Assembly (NCBI GenBank): GCA_013141055.1
Contig: JABFRS010000001.1
Span: 868,001-932,000 of the forward strand
Direction: 5' to 3'
Length of the DNA: 64,000 nt
DNA from: Cyclobacteriaceae bacterium
Lineage (GTDB): Bacteria > Bacteroidota > Bacteroidia > Cytophagales > Cyclobacteriaceae
Of the stretch, positions 18,346 to 26,961 are shown one piece after another. The notes under the pieces were generated by a model. It did no database searches and was not told the origin of the DNA. It saw only the letters and a program-made list of their open reading frames with translations. The position numbers and the translations under genes are program-made. Within the stretch, counting starts at the first letter, position 1. Every line of letters starts with the position of its first letter.

Positions 18346-19230
18346 TTACTTTCGTGTCAGGTCTTCGTACTCATAGATCATTTCAGAAATTCTTGCCAGC
18401 CCAGCCTTTCCCTTTTCCTCATCCTTCAGATTCTTCGACAATAATATAAGCACATAGCTTTTGCCATTCGGCAGGTATACAATACCTGAGTCGTGATGAA
18501 CACCAGTAATCCAGCCCGTCTTGTGAGCCACCTTTGTTCCTTTGGGAAGTTTCAGAGGAATAAGATCATTCCACTTTTGGTCCAATAAAATATCAATCAT
18601 CTCTTTGCTTGCCTTTTCATTCACCGCCTTGCCCTCCGCAATTTTTTCAAAGATGACCATGAGGTCATAGGCAGTGGTAGAATTATTGAGACCTTTTTTA
18701 AAAGCAGCATTATCCTCCACTCCGCGAAGTACCTGGATATCTTTTGCTCCGAGATCGCGCATTGTCTGTGTTACCTTCCTGGCGTCTATTTTTTCGATCA
18801 GGATATTCGTTGCCAAGTTACTACTGCTCGTGATCATCCTGTACACAACATCCTGAATGGTTGCCTTTCTTCCAATCATTCTATAAAGTTCAGGTTCACT
18901 ATCATCTTTTGCAGTTAGTGTATAGGTGCTACTGTCAGCAATGCTTTTGAATTCATTCTTCACAAGAATTGAATCCTTCATAGAGAACTTTCCTTCTGAT
19001 GCCTGCCTGAAAACCTCGATCATCACCGGAGTCTTCATAGTGCTGGCAGGATGAAATGATTCCCTTTCATTTAAAAGAATCTCCTCTCCCGTGCTGAGAT
19101 CCTTAAAAGCAACGGCAAAATTGCCCTCAACACTTTGAAGGGTGGTAACAATTTGCTCTTTCAACTGTTCTTTTTTGGACTGACAGCTGAAAACGATAGA
19201 GAGAAGCAGGATCAGGAATACGTATCTCAT
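18346..19230 (-). CDS. Class A beta-lactamase-like serine hydrolase (lipoprotein)
   Basis: A 294-residue protein. A lipobox-like end of the signal peptide (SIVFSC, Cys16) suggests a lipoprotein. Active-site landmarks of the serine beta-lactamase/penicillin-binding fold are present: Ser63 and Lys66 (STMK), an SxN element Ser136-Ser137-Asn138 where SDN is usual, Glu172 in the omega-loop region, and KTG at 237-239. It may hydrolyse beta-lactams or be a related peptidase; resistance cannot be claimed from sequence alone. It forms a pair with the ThuA gene. Confidence 0.85.
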   Translation of the reverse strand: MRYVFLILLLSIVFSCQSKKEQLKEQIVTTLQSVEGNFAVAFKDLSTGEEILLNERESFHPASTMKTPVMIEVFRQASEGKFSMKDSILVKNEFKSIADSSTYTLTAKDDSEPELYRMIGRKATIQDVVYRMITSSSNLATNILIEKIDARKVTQTMRDLGAKDIQVLRGVEDNAAFKKGLNNSTTAYDLMVIFEKIAEGKAVNEKASKEMIDILLDQKWNDLIPLKLPKGTKVAHKTGWITGVHHDSGIVYLPNGKSYVLILLSKNLKDEEKGKAGLARISEMIYEYEDLTRK

Positions 19231-19406
19231 ATATCTCTAAAATAGTCTTTTCAACTAAAAATGAATAATCAAATCAATTACCAATCCAACCAAATGGGAA
19301 ATTTCTGTGTCTAATGATAGAATTATCCCGTTAAATTTGATTGGATGATTCACAGGTGTTTAACAATTACCATACTAAATGTCCTATGAATCCGTTTAAA
19401 AGTATA

Positions 19407-19805
19407 ATGAAATCCGAGAGTATAATTTTACTATTAATATTATCCTTAACTTTCATTGGGTGCCAGTCTGATCATAAATCAATAATACTCAATCAGCAAT
19501 TCACCCTCAAAGTCGGAGAAACTGTTTCAAACTTTAACGAGAGAATATCTCTTTCCATGAATAAGGTTAAAGACGATTCCCGCTGTCCCATCAATGCATT
19601 TTGCATCTGGGGAGGTGATGCTGCGGTAGAACTCGTTTTTATTTCGAATACCCCATCACCTCTCGATCTCCATCTAAATCCAAACCAAAGAGATTCTGTC
19701 ATCAACCACTATAGAATAATACTCGTGTCTCTTGATCCATATCCCGGGTCAACAGCGATCGATCAATCTGAATATATAGCTACCCTTATAATTTCAAAAG
19801 AATGA
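19407..19805 (+). CDS. Small lipoprotein with conserved DSRCP...CIW motif
   Basis: A 132-residue protein if started at the ATG at 19407; in-frame Met codons at 19341 and 19386 are alternatives. The chosen start gives a short signal peptide with lipobox Phe-Ile-Gly-Cys. The mature part carries 'DDSRCPINAFCIWGGDA', a motif found in many uncharacterised bacterial lipoproteins, in which the two cysteines may form a disulfide. No function is known. Its stop overlaps the next gene by four bases (ATGA). Confidence 0.72.
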   Translation: MKSESIILLLILSLTFIGCQSDHKSIILNQQFTLKVGETVSNFNERISLSMNKVKDDSRCPINAFCIWGGDAAVELVFISNTPSPLDLHLNPNQRDSVINHYRIILVSLDPYPGSTAIDQSEYIATLIISKE

Positions 19806-20512
19806 TAAGAACTTTTCTAAAAGCTGAGTGGCGAAAACTTGCCATGGCGAATTATGAAATTGATGCCAAAATTCTTGAACCCTATCTTCCTTATAAAACA
19901 GAAATTGATCTGTGGGAAAACAAATGCTACGTAAGTCTTGTTGGATTTATGTTTGAAGAGACAAGTGTGCTTGGCATCAAGGTTCCCTTCCATACCAATT
20001 TTGAAGAAGTCAATTTAAGATTCTATGTAAGATTCAATGAGAATGGAAATTGGAAGCGCGGTGTTGTCTTTATGAAAGAGATCGTTCCACGGAGCGCCAT
20101 TACCTGGGTTGCCAATACGATCTACGGTGAGAATTATGAATGCATGCCGATGGATCACATTCATGAGATCGATGGCAATTCTCTGCAGACAACCTATCGT
20201 TGGAAAAAACAGCACTGGAATTCACTGACTGTAATCACCAGCAAGGAACCATACGATATCGCTGAAGGAAGTGAAGAGGAGTTTATTACCGAACACTATT
20301 GGGGATACGCAAAGAAAATCGGGAATAGAACATTGGAGTATGGCGTTGAGCATCCACGCTGGCAGGTGTACAAAACAAAAAGCTATTCCATTGATGTAGA
20401 CTTCGGGAAAATTTATGGACCGGATTTCGGATTTCTCAATCAGCAAAAGCCATCTTCTGTGTTCCTTGCAGAGGGATCCGAGATCGAAGTAAAACGTGGA
20501 GTCGAACTTTAG
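19802..20512 (+). CDS. DUF2071 (YqjF-like) family protein
   Basis: A 236-residue cytosolic protein of the DUF2071 family. Recognisable stretches are 'AEWRKLAMANYEIDAKILEP', 'YVSLVGFMFEETSVLGIKVP' and 'FEEVNLRFYVR'. Function in the family is unknown; the fold is related to acetoacetate decarboxylase. It overlaps the lipoprotein gene (ATGA), implying translational coupling. Its stop codon overlaps the stop of the convergent methyltransferase gene. Confidence 0.85.
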   Translation: MIRTFLKAEWRKLAMANYEIDAKILEPYLPYKTEIDLWENKCYVSLVGFMFEETSVLGIKVPFHTNFEEVNLRFYVRFNENGNWKRGVVFMKEIVPRSAITWVANTIYGENYECMPMDHIHEIDGNSLQTTYRWKKQHWNSLTVITSKEPYDIAEGSEEEFITEHYWGYAKKIGNRTLEYGVEHPRWQVYKTKSYSIDVDFGKIYGPDFGFLNQQKPSSVFLAEGSEIEVKRGVEL

Positions 20513-21405
20513 AAATTTCTGAAACGCACAAACGTTCCCATTGGAAGATTCTTTCCCTGCTTTGAGTTGAGATAAAACTCACCAAACTCTTCTTCCGTGG
20601 GTGTGAAATGACTGAGCACAACGTTACGGCCCACCGTTGCAGAAAGTCCTACAGCATACATGGAAAGAATAAAGAAGGACTGCTTCTCTACCAGCAATTC
20701 CTTACTGAGCTTTACCAACTCATTCAGTTGTTCCTGTAAAGTCCACTTCTCACCTTCTGGTCCCCGACCATACGGCGGCGGATCCATAATGATTCCATTG
20801 TACTTGTTTCCTCGCTTGGCTTCACGCTTTGCAAACTTGAACGCATCTTCATATACCCAACGGATATTCTCAAGATTATTGTTTTGCATATTCTGATTTG
20901 CCCAATTCAAACCCGGGCGTGATGCATCCACATGCGTAACATCTGCTCCAGCAGAACGCGCCACAACAGAAGCAGCACCCGTGTATGCAAACAAATTCAA
21001 GACTTTTGATTTCGGAGCATTCCATCGTTGAATGGTATCGTAGATAAAATTCCAGTTCTGCCCCTGCTCAGGAAATATTCCAACGTGCCCAAAGCCCGTT
21101 AACGCAAGTCGAAGTGTAAGATTCAGATTATTATAGCTGTAATTGATCTGCCAGCTCTCAGGTATCTCCTTAAGTTTCTTCCAGCCACCTTTTACCTCAT
21201 CCGTGAAGCGAAACTTATCACTCTGCTCACGGGAAAAATGGGCATGTGCAATTCGTTTCCATTCCTGATCAGGCATCGATCTCTGCCAGATGGCTTGCGG
21301 CTCAGGACGTATCAGAATGTACTTTCCAAAACGCTCAAGTTTTTCATAATCACCGGAGTCCAGGAGTTCATACTCTTGCCAGGAAGAGGGATAGAGGAGC
21401 TTCAT
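20509..21405 (-). CDS. Class I SAM-dependent methyltransferase, RlmI/RlmK-like
   Basis: A 298-residue methyltransferase. The SAM-binding glycine motif is 'VLNLFAYTGAASVVARSAGA', followed by 'VTHVDASRPGLNWANQN'. The target motif is 'IIMDPPPYGRGPEGEKW', of the type found in large-subunit rRNA cytosine or guanine methyltransferases. No PUA domain is evident at the N terminus, unlike RlmI. The likely substrate is 23S rRNA, but this is inferred from the family. It converges on the DUF2071 gene with a four-base overlap. Confidence 0.85.
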   Translation of the reverse strand: MKLLYPSSWQEYELLDSGDYEKLERFGKYILIRPEPQAIWQRSMPDQEWKRIAHAHFSREQSDKFRFTDEVKGGWKKLKEIPESWQINYSYNNLNLTLRLALTGFGHVGIFPEQGQNWNFIYDTIQRWNAPKSKVLNLFAYTGAASVVARSAGADVTHVDASRPGLNWANQNMQNNNLENIRWVYEDAFKFAKREAKRGNKYNGIIMDPPPYGRGPEGEKWTLQEQLNELVKLSKELLVEKQSFFILSMYAVGLSATVGRNVVLSHFTPTEEEFGEFYLNSKQGKNLPMGTFVRFRNF

Positions 21406-21539
21406 CTTTATTATTAATAGAGTAAAGGTAATGAATGTGCCCCCTTTGCGAAATAATAACCCTCGCTTCGGATAATTACATCACGATGAGATGAGTCAAT
21501 CGGTTGGCTCTTCACCAGAACATTTGCACCTTTGCAGCC

Positions 21540-22334
21540 ATGAAACCCGGAACGGTCATCACCAGCACGCAAAATCCAAAAGTCAAGAGCCTTCTTGCAT
21601 TGGAAAAACCCCGGGAAAGAAGGAAACAGCAACTCTTTATCATTGAAGGAAAAAAAGAAATTGGCATGGCCCTCAAGGCCGGTTATAAGATTGGCAACCT
21701 GTTTTATTGTGTTGATATTTTCCCGGAAAGGGATTTGCATGCTCTCGGGCTCGATGACAAATTTCTGGTTCCGGTGACCCAGGAGGTCTTTGATAAAATC
21801 GCCGTGCGTGAAAATTCCGGTGGAGTGATCGCTGTCGCGGAAATGAAGGCACATCGCCTTGAAGAAATTTCACTCAGCAAAAATCCATTAGTACTGGTAC
21901 TGGAGTCTGTAGAGAAGCCAGGCAACCTCGGCGCTATCTTGCGGACCAGTGATGCCGCTGGTGTGGATGCTGTTATCATTTGTGATCCACAAACTGATTT
22001 CTATAATCCCAATGTTGTGCGTTCCAGTCTGGGTTGCATTTTCACGAAGCAAGTTGCCTCTGCAAGTTCAGCAGAAACGATTGCCTTCTTAAAGAAGAAT
22101 AACATTGCGATCTATTGCACCTATCTCAAAGCTTCAAAGCCATACAGCGAGGTTGATTTTAAAATCCCTTCTGCCATTGTCATGGGAACCGAAGCAACGG
22201 GATTATCTGATGAATGGGTAAAGAATTCAGGAACCAATATTATAATCCCAATGCAGGGTAAGATCGATTCAATGAATGTATCCACAGCCACAGCAGTGGT
22301 GGTGTTTGAGGCAGTACGTCAGCGTAAGGCATAA
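21540..22334 (+). CDS. TrmH/SpoU-family RNA 2'-O-methyltransferase
   Basis: A 264-residue RNA ribose methyltransferase with a trefoil-knot SAM site. The ATG at 21540 is preferred over an in-frame TTG twelve codons upstream. The N-terminal substrate-binding part starts 'ITSTQNPKVKSLLALEKPRE'. The catalytic domain has motif 1 'PGNLGAILRTSDAAGVDAV', motif 2 'MGTEATGLSDEW' and motif 3 'IPMQGKIDSMNVSTATAV'. It probably modifies 23S rRNA (RlmB-like) or tRNA. It is divergent from the preceding methyltransferase, a neighbour of related function. Confidence 0.92.
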   Translation: MKPGTVITSTQNPKVKSLLALEKPRERRKQQLFIIEGKKEIGMALKAGYKIGNLFYCVDIFPERDLHALGLDDKFLVPVTQEVFDKIAVRENSGGVIAVAEMKAHRLEEISLSKNPLVLVLESVEKPGNLGAILRTSDAAGVDAVIICDPQTDFYNPNVVRSSLGCIFTKQVASASSAETIAFLKKNNIAIYCTYLKASKPYSEVDFKIPSAIVMGTEATGLSDEWVKNSGTNIIIPMQGKIDSMNVSTATAVVVFEAVRQRKA

Positions 22335-22362
22335 AAAAAGAGCAACCCTTTCAGGCTGCTCT
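22333..22362 (-). terminator. Terminator of the amidohydrolase operon
   Basis: On the minus strand AGAGCAgCC-tgaaa-GGgtTGCTCT is followed directly by TTTTTTT. It lies about 20 bases past the stop codon of the last amidohydrolase gene at 22383. It also abuts the stop of the convergent TrmH-family gene but lacks a T-run in that direction. Confidence 0.78.
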
Positions 22363-22382
22363 GATTTCAAATCTTAAATCGA

Positions 22383-23696
22383 TCAGTTCTTATTCACTCC
22401 AGGCTCGCGCTTCAAAAATTCATCATACAATAATGTCTGACGGCTTTGCATCGGCATCATGTATCCGTCGATGAACACATTGCTCACCAGTGTTTTAGTT
22501 TCAAAGATGTCACCATTGCAAATGAACAGGGTTGCGTTCTTGCCAACTTCAATTGAACCAAGCTTATCACTTACACCAAATATCTCAGCAGGAACAATCG
22601 TAATTGCCTTAAGAGCATCTTCCTTGTTCATTCCATACGCTACTGCAAAGCCTGCGTGATATGGAAGGTTGCGATAGTTTCCGTTTCCATCTTCCTGAGA
22701 ACGGATCGCAACCTTTACTCCCGCTTTCTTCATCAGACCTGGATTAGCATAGACAGCATCATAGCGATCATAGTCACGGGTCGGAATTCCAATCACAGGA
22801 CCGGTGAGAACAGGAATGTTTGCTTTGGCAATATTTTCTGCCTCACGCCATCCTTCTGTCACTCCCGTAAGAATCACGTTCTTTATTTTCTTCTCTTTGA
22901 TCCATTTCAATGCAGCCTGAATATCCTTTTGTGCATTGACTTCTATCAGCAAAGGCATCTTTCCTCTTACCACACCAAGCATCGCCTGCATCTCAGGATA
23001 ATAAGCAACACCTTTTCCCTTAGTAGTTGAGTCCAACTTATGATACTGCCATGCTTTTTCCCAAACGTCATTTAAAAGCTTCAATGCTTTCTCAGAACCT
23101 TTTTTAATCTCATCATCTGTTCTCCGGTCAAAGAAACCTCTGCGACCTGTATTCGGGAATGAAACGATTACACCTTCAAAGCCAGCATACATCTGATCCG
23201 GTGTATAACCGAATAAATTCACCAGTGCTGCAGTTCCAGGAAGCAAACCACCTTCTGGAGAAGTCAGTACAGTTGTTACACCACTGATGCGAGTAATAGG
23301 GATAGCAGTAGCATTTGGGTTGATCGCTGTCAGAGCTTTCATCTGTGGGATCACATCACCTTCCTCCTGCTGATCAGAAGCCTGGGGGATCTGACCAATT
23401 TCGAGAAGACCGATGCGGGTTCCACCATCGATCATGCCGGGATAGATAGTCTGTCCCTTGCAATCGATCACTTCTGCACCCTGTGGCACAGTGACGCTTG
23501 TTCCAACGGCCGTTATCTTACCATTGCTGATAACGACGGTTCCGTTAGTGATTGTTCCTTTTGTTACCGTTTCGATCGTTGCATTTGTCAACGCGAAGGT
23601 GCCGTTCTTTGCTTTCGGGGATTGTGCTTCAACGTGTAGAACGATAAAGCAAATTGCCGCGATAACGATTCCGGATATTGATTGAATTTTCTTCAT
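22383..23696 (-). CDS. Secreted amidohydrolase-fold protein lacking metal ligands
   Basis: A 437-residue protein with a signal peptide (ending VEAQ) and the composite-domain pattern of imidazolonepropionase-type amidohydrolases ('GQTIYPGMIDGG', 'DKLGSIEVGKNATLFI'). Every position that should hold a metal ligand is changed relative to its neighbour at 23708: HxH is Gly-Gly-Thr-Arg, the next His pair reads 'IEVNAQ', the fifth-strand His is in 'ILTGVTEG', and the Asp motif reads 'IRSQEDG'. It therefore looks like a pseudoenzyme. It is the last gene of a three-gene operon (11-base gap). A structural partner role for the intact paralogue is inference. Confidence 0.85.
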   Translation of the reverse strand: MKKIQSISGIVIAAICFIVLHVEAQSPKAKNGTFALTNATIETVTKGTITNGTVVISNGKITAVGTSVTVPQGAEVIDCKGQTIYPGMIDGGTRIGLLEIGQIPQASDQQEEGDVIPQMKALTAINPNATAIPITRISGVTTVLTSPEGGLLPGTAALVNLFGYTPDQMYAGFEGVIVSFPNTGRRGFFDRRTDDEIKKGSEKALKLLNDVWEKAWQYHKLDSTTKGKGVAYYPEMQAMLGVVRGKMPLLIEVNAQKDIQAALKWIKEKKIKNVILTGVTEGWREAENIAKANIPVLTGPVIGIPTRDYDRYDAVYANPGLMKKAGVKVAIRSQEDGNGNYRNLPYHAGFAVAYGMNKEDALKAITIVPAEIFGVSDKLGSIEVGKNATLFICNGDIFETKTLVSNVFIDGYMMPMQSRQTLLYDEFLKREPGVNKN

Positions 23697-23707
23697 CTTG
23701 ATCTGAA

Positions 23708-25087
23708 TTAATTTTTGTTAGCACTTTGATCAAGACCCAGCAGGGATTCCATTCCTTGCATGCAGTTGTCATGATCATGACCATTCGTATAAAAAGTAAC
23801 ATCAATTGCTTCCTTAGGATCTGGCATCAATCGCATATCGGCTTTATCATTAGCACGATCAAATCGAACGATACCATCAACAATCGAATATTGTGGAACA
23901 CCATAAACAGAAAGAGGATGATTCTTGAAAATCGCCAGGTCTCCATCTTTACCTACCTCCAGAGAACCTACTCTGTTTTCAATACCTAACTGTTTAGCAG
24001 GATTGATTGTAATCAGATTCAAGGCCTCCTCATCTGTAAGGTTACCATACTTCTGGGTCTTACCAGCCTCATGATACAAATGACGGATGAGATCAGGAGA
24101 ATCTGAATTGATAGAAGTAACCACACCGTTCTTTACCAGGATAGCTGCATTGTAAGAAGTAGCATAGTAAACCTCAAGCTTATACTGCCACCAGTCGGAG
24201 AATACAGATGCCATTGCTCCGGCGGCTGCAATTTCAGGAGCAACTTTGAAGCCTTCATTCGTATGCTGGAATACAAGCTTCTTGATTCCGAAATCTTTAA
24301 ACACTTTCAACACCATTTGAATTTCATCAGCGCGATAGCTGTGGCAATGAACGATGATCTTTCCTTTCAGAATGTCTGCGAGGGTTTCGTAGCGAAGGCT
24401 ATAAGCAGGGGGATTTCCACGGAAACCCTTCACCGCCTTGTTCTTATTGTATGTATCCCATTTCTCCATGTATTGCTTTGCTTCCGAAAACGCCTGACGA
24501 ATTACAAACTCCACTCCCATTCTTGATTGTGGCTGTACTCCATCACGACGACCGTGGCCGGTTGGATTTTCTCCCAACGCAAATTTGATCGTGCGTGGAG
24601 CTCCATCGAACTTCATCACATCCGGATCAAAAGTTCCGTAGCGATGCTTGATTGTTTGTGACTGTCCACCGATAGAGTTGGCTGAACCATGCAATGCATG
24701 GGATGTAGTACATCCACCCGCAAGTGCACGATAGATTGACATTTGAAAAGGATTGATAGCATCTGCCGTAAACACTTCTGGTGTAATGGCATTTGTTCCT
24801 TCATTGATGGCATCCAGTCCAATATGAGAGTGAGCATCAATGATTCCAGGCATCACATATAAACCTGTTGCATCAATTACTTTCACACCAGCCGGTGCAG
24901 CAATGTTCTTTGAGATCTGGCTGATCTTACCATCTTTTACCAGCACATCCGTGTTTTCCAGATTGCCTTTGGTAATAGTGAGTACGGTACCATTCTTGAT
25001 CAGCAAGTTTCCTCTTTCTATCTGTGCGAAAGCACCGAAAAGAAAACAGCTTGCGAGTATCGATAAAAATATTTTTTTCATGTTCAT
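23708..25087 (-). CDS. Secreted metal-dependent amidohydrolase
   Basis: A 459-residue protein with a signal peptide (Met at 25087, or 25081 two codons on). Metal ligands are intact: 'PGIIDAHSHIGLD' (HxH), 'IIVHCHSYRADEI', 'LVFQHTNEG' and the Asp in 'SINSDSPDLIRH'. These place it near the imidazolonepropionase/prolidase-like group of periplasmic amidohydrolases, some of which cleave dipeptides or cyclic amides. The substrate is unknown. It is the middle gene of the operon and the only member with a complete metal site. Confidence 0.88.
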   Translation of the reverse strand: MNMKKIFLSILASCFLFGAFAQIERGNLLIKNGTVLTITKGNLENTDVLVKDGKISQISKNIAAPAGVKVIDATGLYVMPGIIDAHSHIGLDAINEGTNAITPEVFTADAINPFQMSIYRALAGGCTTSHALHGSANSIGGQSQTIKHRYGTFDPDVMKFDGAPRTIKFALGENPTGHGRRDGVQPQSRMGVEFVIRQAFSEAKQYMEKWDTYNKNKAVKGFRGNPPAYSLRYETLADILKGKIIVHCHSYRADEIQMVLKVFKDFGIKKLVFQHTNEGFKVAPEIAAAGAMASVFSDWWQYKLEVYYATSYNAAILVKNGVVTSINSDSPDLIRHLYHEAGKTQKYGNLTDEEALNLITINPAKQLGIENRVGSLEVGKDGDLAIFKNHPLSVYGVPQYSIVDGIVRFDRANDKADMRLMPDPKEAIDVTFYTNGHDHDNCMQGMESLLGLDQSANKN

Positions 25088-25105
25088 GATTTTTAAATCT
25101 GCGAA

Positions 25106-26824
25106 TCAGTTTTTAGGATCCTTTGTGCCTTCTGTTGGAAAGCTTCCGAAGCTTCCCACGGAAGAAGTTCCTTTCAATGAATCACCATCAATACTAACTT
25201 CCACTTCCACCTTGATAGCATTTGCCCCAAAGGTCAGCGTGTAATTAAATGTCAGTGTCGTTCCATCCAGGGTTATATCCTTTAAGTCAACCGGAGCAGG
25301 CATTCTTCCACCAGAAATAGTGCCTGTATATCCTGATCCTTCTTTTTTGAAAACAACTTTGTTATCAGAATTGCCCTGAGGACTTTGAGTAACCGTTGAC
25401 CAGGTACCTTCAATTTCCGCTTTCGCAGTTCCTTCCGATTTCTTCACTTCTTTCACTTCCATCTTATACATTGCTCCGTCAACAAATACGTAACGAACCT
25501 TTGCCTTTTCATTGAAATAAGATTTATCAGTAATAACCATGTTGGCCATCTTGCCATTATCAATGGTACCCATTCTGTCGGAAAGACCAAGCAATTGAGC
25601 AGGTGTTGTTGTAAGCGCAGCAAGTGCAGCATCTTCTGTTAAACCCGCCGCAATCATTCTTCTTAAGTTGGCAGGAATATCCTTTGCTTTTGCAGACATC
25701 GTTGAAAATCCGAATGGAATGCCAGCCTTCTGGAAGTTAGAGGCTTGTGCAGAATAATTTGCGATTGCTTCTACCCTTCTTTTGTCAAGACCATCCTTCT
25801 CAAGCTGAGCTGGTGTCTTTGGTTTTTCAGGCTCCTTCTTTTCTTCTTTCTTGACGTCTTTTTTATCATCCTTCTTTTCGTCTTTCTTCTCATCCTTCTT
25901 CACTTCTTCAGGAAGGTCAAGGGACAGGAACACCTTTGTATTGTTAGCTTTCAGTTTAGTAATCAGTGGCCAACCATCTTTCAGGTCTGCTACTACTACT
26001 GAGAAATTCAATTCATTCTTTAAAGACAATACCCGATTAGCATCAAGGAATTTTTCAGTCCTGAAAAGAACCGGTAATCTCTGATCGATCACAGGGTAAA
26101 AGGCTTCCAGTGTTCTGTCCATCGCCGGGCGCTCAAGACCCGCACGGTTTGAAGCATACATTGATTCATATGATTTCGACAAAGATGCCTGACGATACAG
26201 ATCACGCCATTTGGCCATCACACCCAGTATCGTTGCAGGGTAGACACCATTCGCGCCAGTAAGTTCAGAGTATAAAGCTGATTTACTCAATAACACCATG
26301 GCATCTGCCGAAGCGGCACCTGTCAGGACGATCGAAGCCTGCCCGGGTAAGAAGTTTCCATAAGGAACAACCTGTGCCGTTGTAAATCCAAGGTTCCTTA
26401 ATTCTTCCAGTGATTTATCAGAAGCGTTTAGGGAATTGCGGACATCAGCTTGCGGTGTTATTCCTGCCCGCTCAGGAGATGGATTACCTGGATCCTTTAC
26501 TTTGTCGCGGGTTTCCTCCTTGGGTTTGATGACACCTGCACGTGAAAGTCCATCAATGAAGCCTGCATAGGCAAACATAGAATCAGCTTTGATCACGATT
26601 GCTTCTGCTGGAATTGAAATTCCTTTTCCAACGCCAACGATCAAACCGTCTTTCACTACAATGGTTCCATTATCGATCTTACGACCGGGACCCTGAATGA
26701 TCGAAACATTTGTGATCGCGTATGTCCTGATAACAGGCTTTAAATCTTTTTCGTCCTGAGCGATAAGCCAGGAGGGCAATAAAAGGACTACCGTGATGGC
26801 AATCCATCGAAAGCGCAAGTTCAT
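25106..26824 (-). CDS. Secreted amidohydrolase-fold protein with added C-terminal beta domain, metal ligands lost
   Basis: A 572-residue protein; the ATG at 26824 begins a signal peptide (MNLRFRWIAITVVLLLPSWL). The amidohydrolase frame is recognisable ('YAGFIDGLSRAGV', 'DRMGTIDNGKMANMVI'), but the HxH site is Gly-Leu-Ser-Arg and no later His or Asp ligands are seen. A Lys/Asp/Glu-rich run around residues 304-338 interrupts the barrel region. About 100 C-terminal residues after 'GTWSTVTQSPQG' form a separate beta-rich, lipocalin-like unit. It is the first gene of the operon (18-base gap). Probably a pseudoenzyme. Confidence 0.83.
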   Translation of the reverse strand: MNLRFRWIAITVVLLLPSWLIAQDEKDLKPVIRTYAITNVSIIQGPGRKIDNGTIVVKDGLIVGVGKGISIPAEAIVIKADSMFAYAGFIDGLSRAGVIKPKEETRDKVKDPGNPSPERAGITPQADVRNSLNASDKSLEELRNLGFTTAQVVPYGNFLPGQASIVLTGAASADAMVLLSKSALYSELTGANGVYPATILGVMAKWRDLYRQASLSKSYESMYASNRAGLERPAMDRTLEAFYPVIDQRLPVLFRTEKFLDANRVLSLKNELNFSVVVADLKDGWPLITKLKANNTKVFLSLDLPEEVKKDEKKDEKKDDKKDVKKEEKKEPEKPKTPAQLEKDGLDKRRVEAIANYSAQASNFQKAGIPFGFSTMSAKAKDIPANLRRMIAAGLTEDAALAALTTTPAQLLGLSDRMGTIDNGKMANMVITDKSYFNEKAKVRYVFVDGAMYKMEVKEVKKSEGTAKAEIEGTWSTVTQSPQGNSDNKVVFKKEGSGYTGTISGGRMPAPVDLKDITLDGTTLTFNYTLTFGANAIKVEVEVSIDGDSLKGTSSVGSFGSFPTEGTKDPKN

Positions 26825-26961
26825 GCTAATTAGGTTTGGTTTTAGGTAATAAAAGGTAATGTAAAAAGAAATCTCACAGACCCGCAAACCGCTTACAGGA
26901 GTGGTGAATTACCGATGTTAATGCCACCAAATTTCTTTATTTTTCTACCAAATGACATCCT

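Noticed and set aside
21414-21854. 146-codon open frame on the minus strand opposite the TrmH-family gene
   Set aside because: The plus-strand frame has all three SpoU motifs; the antisense frame has no recognisable pattern.
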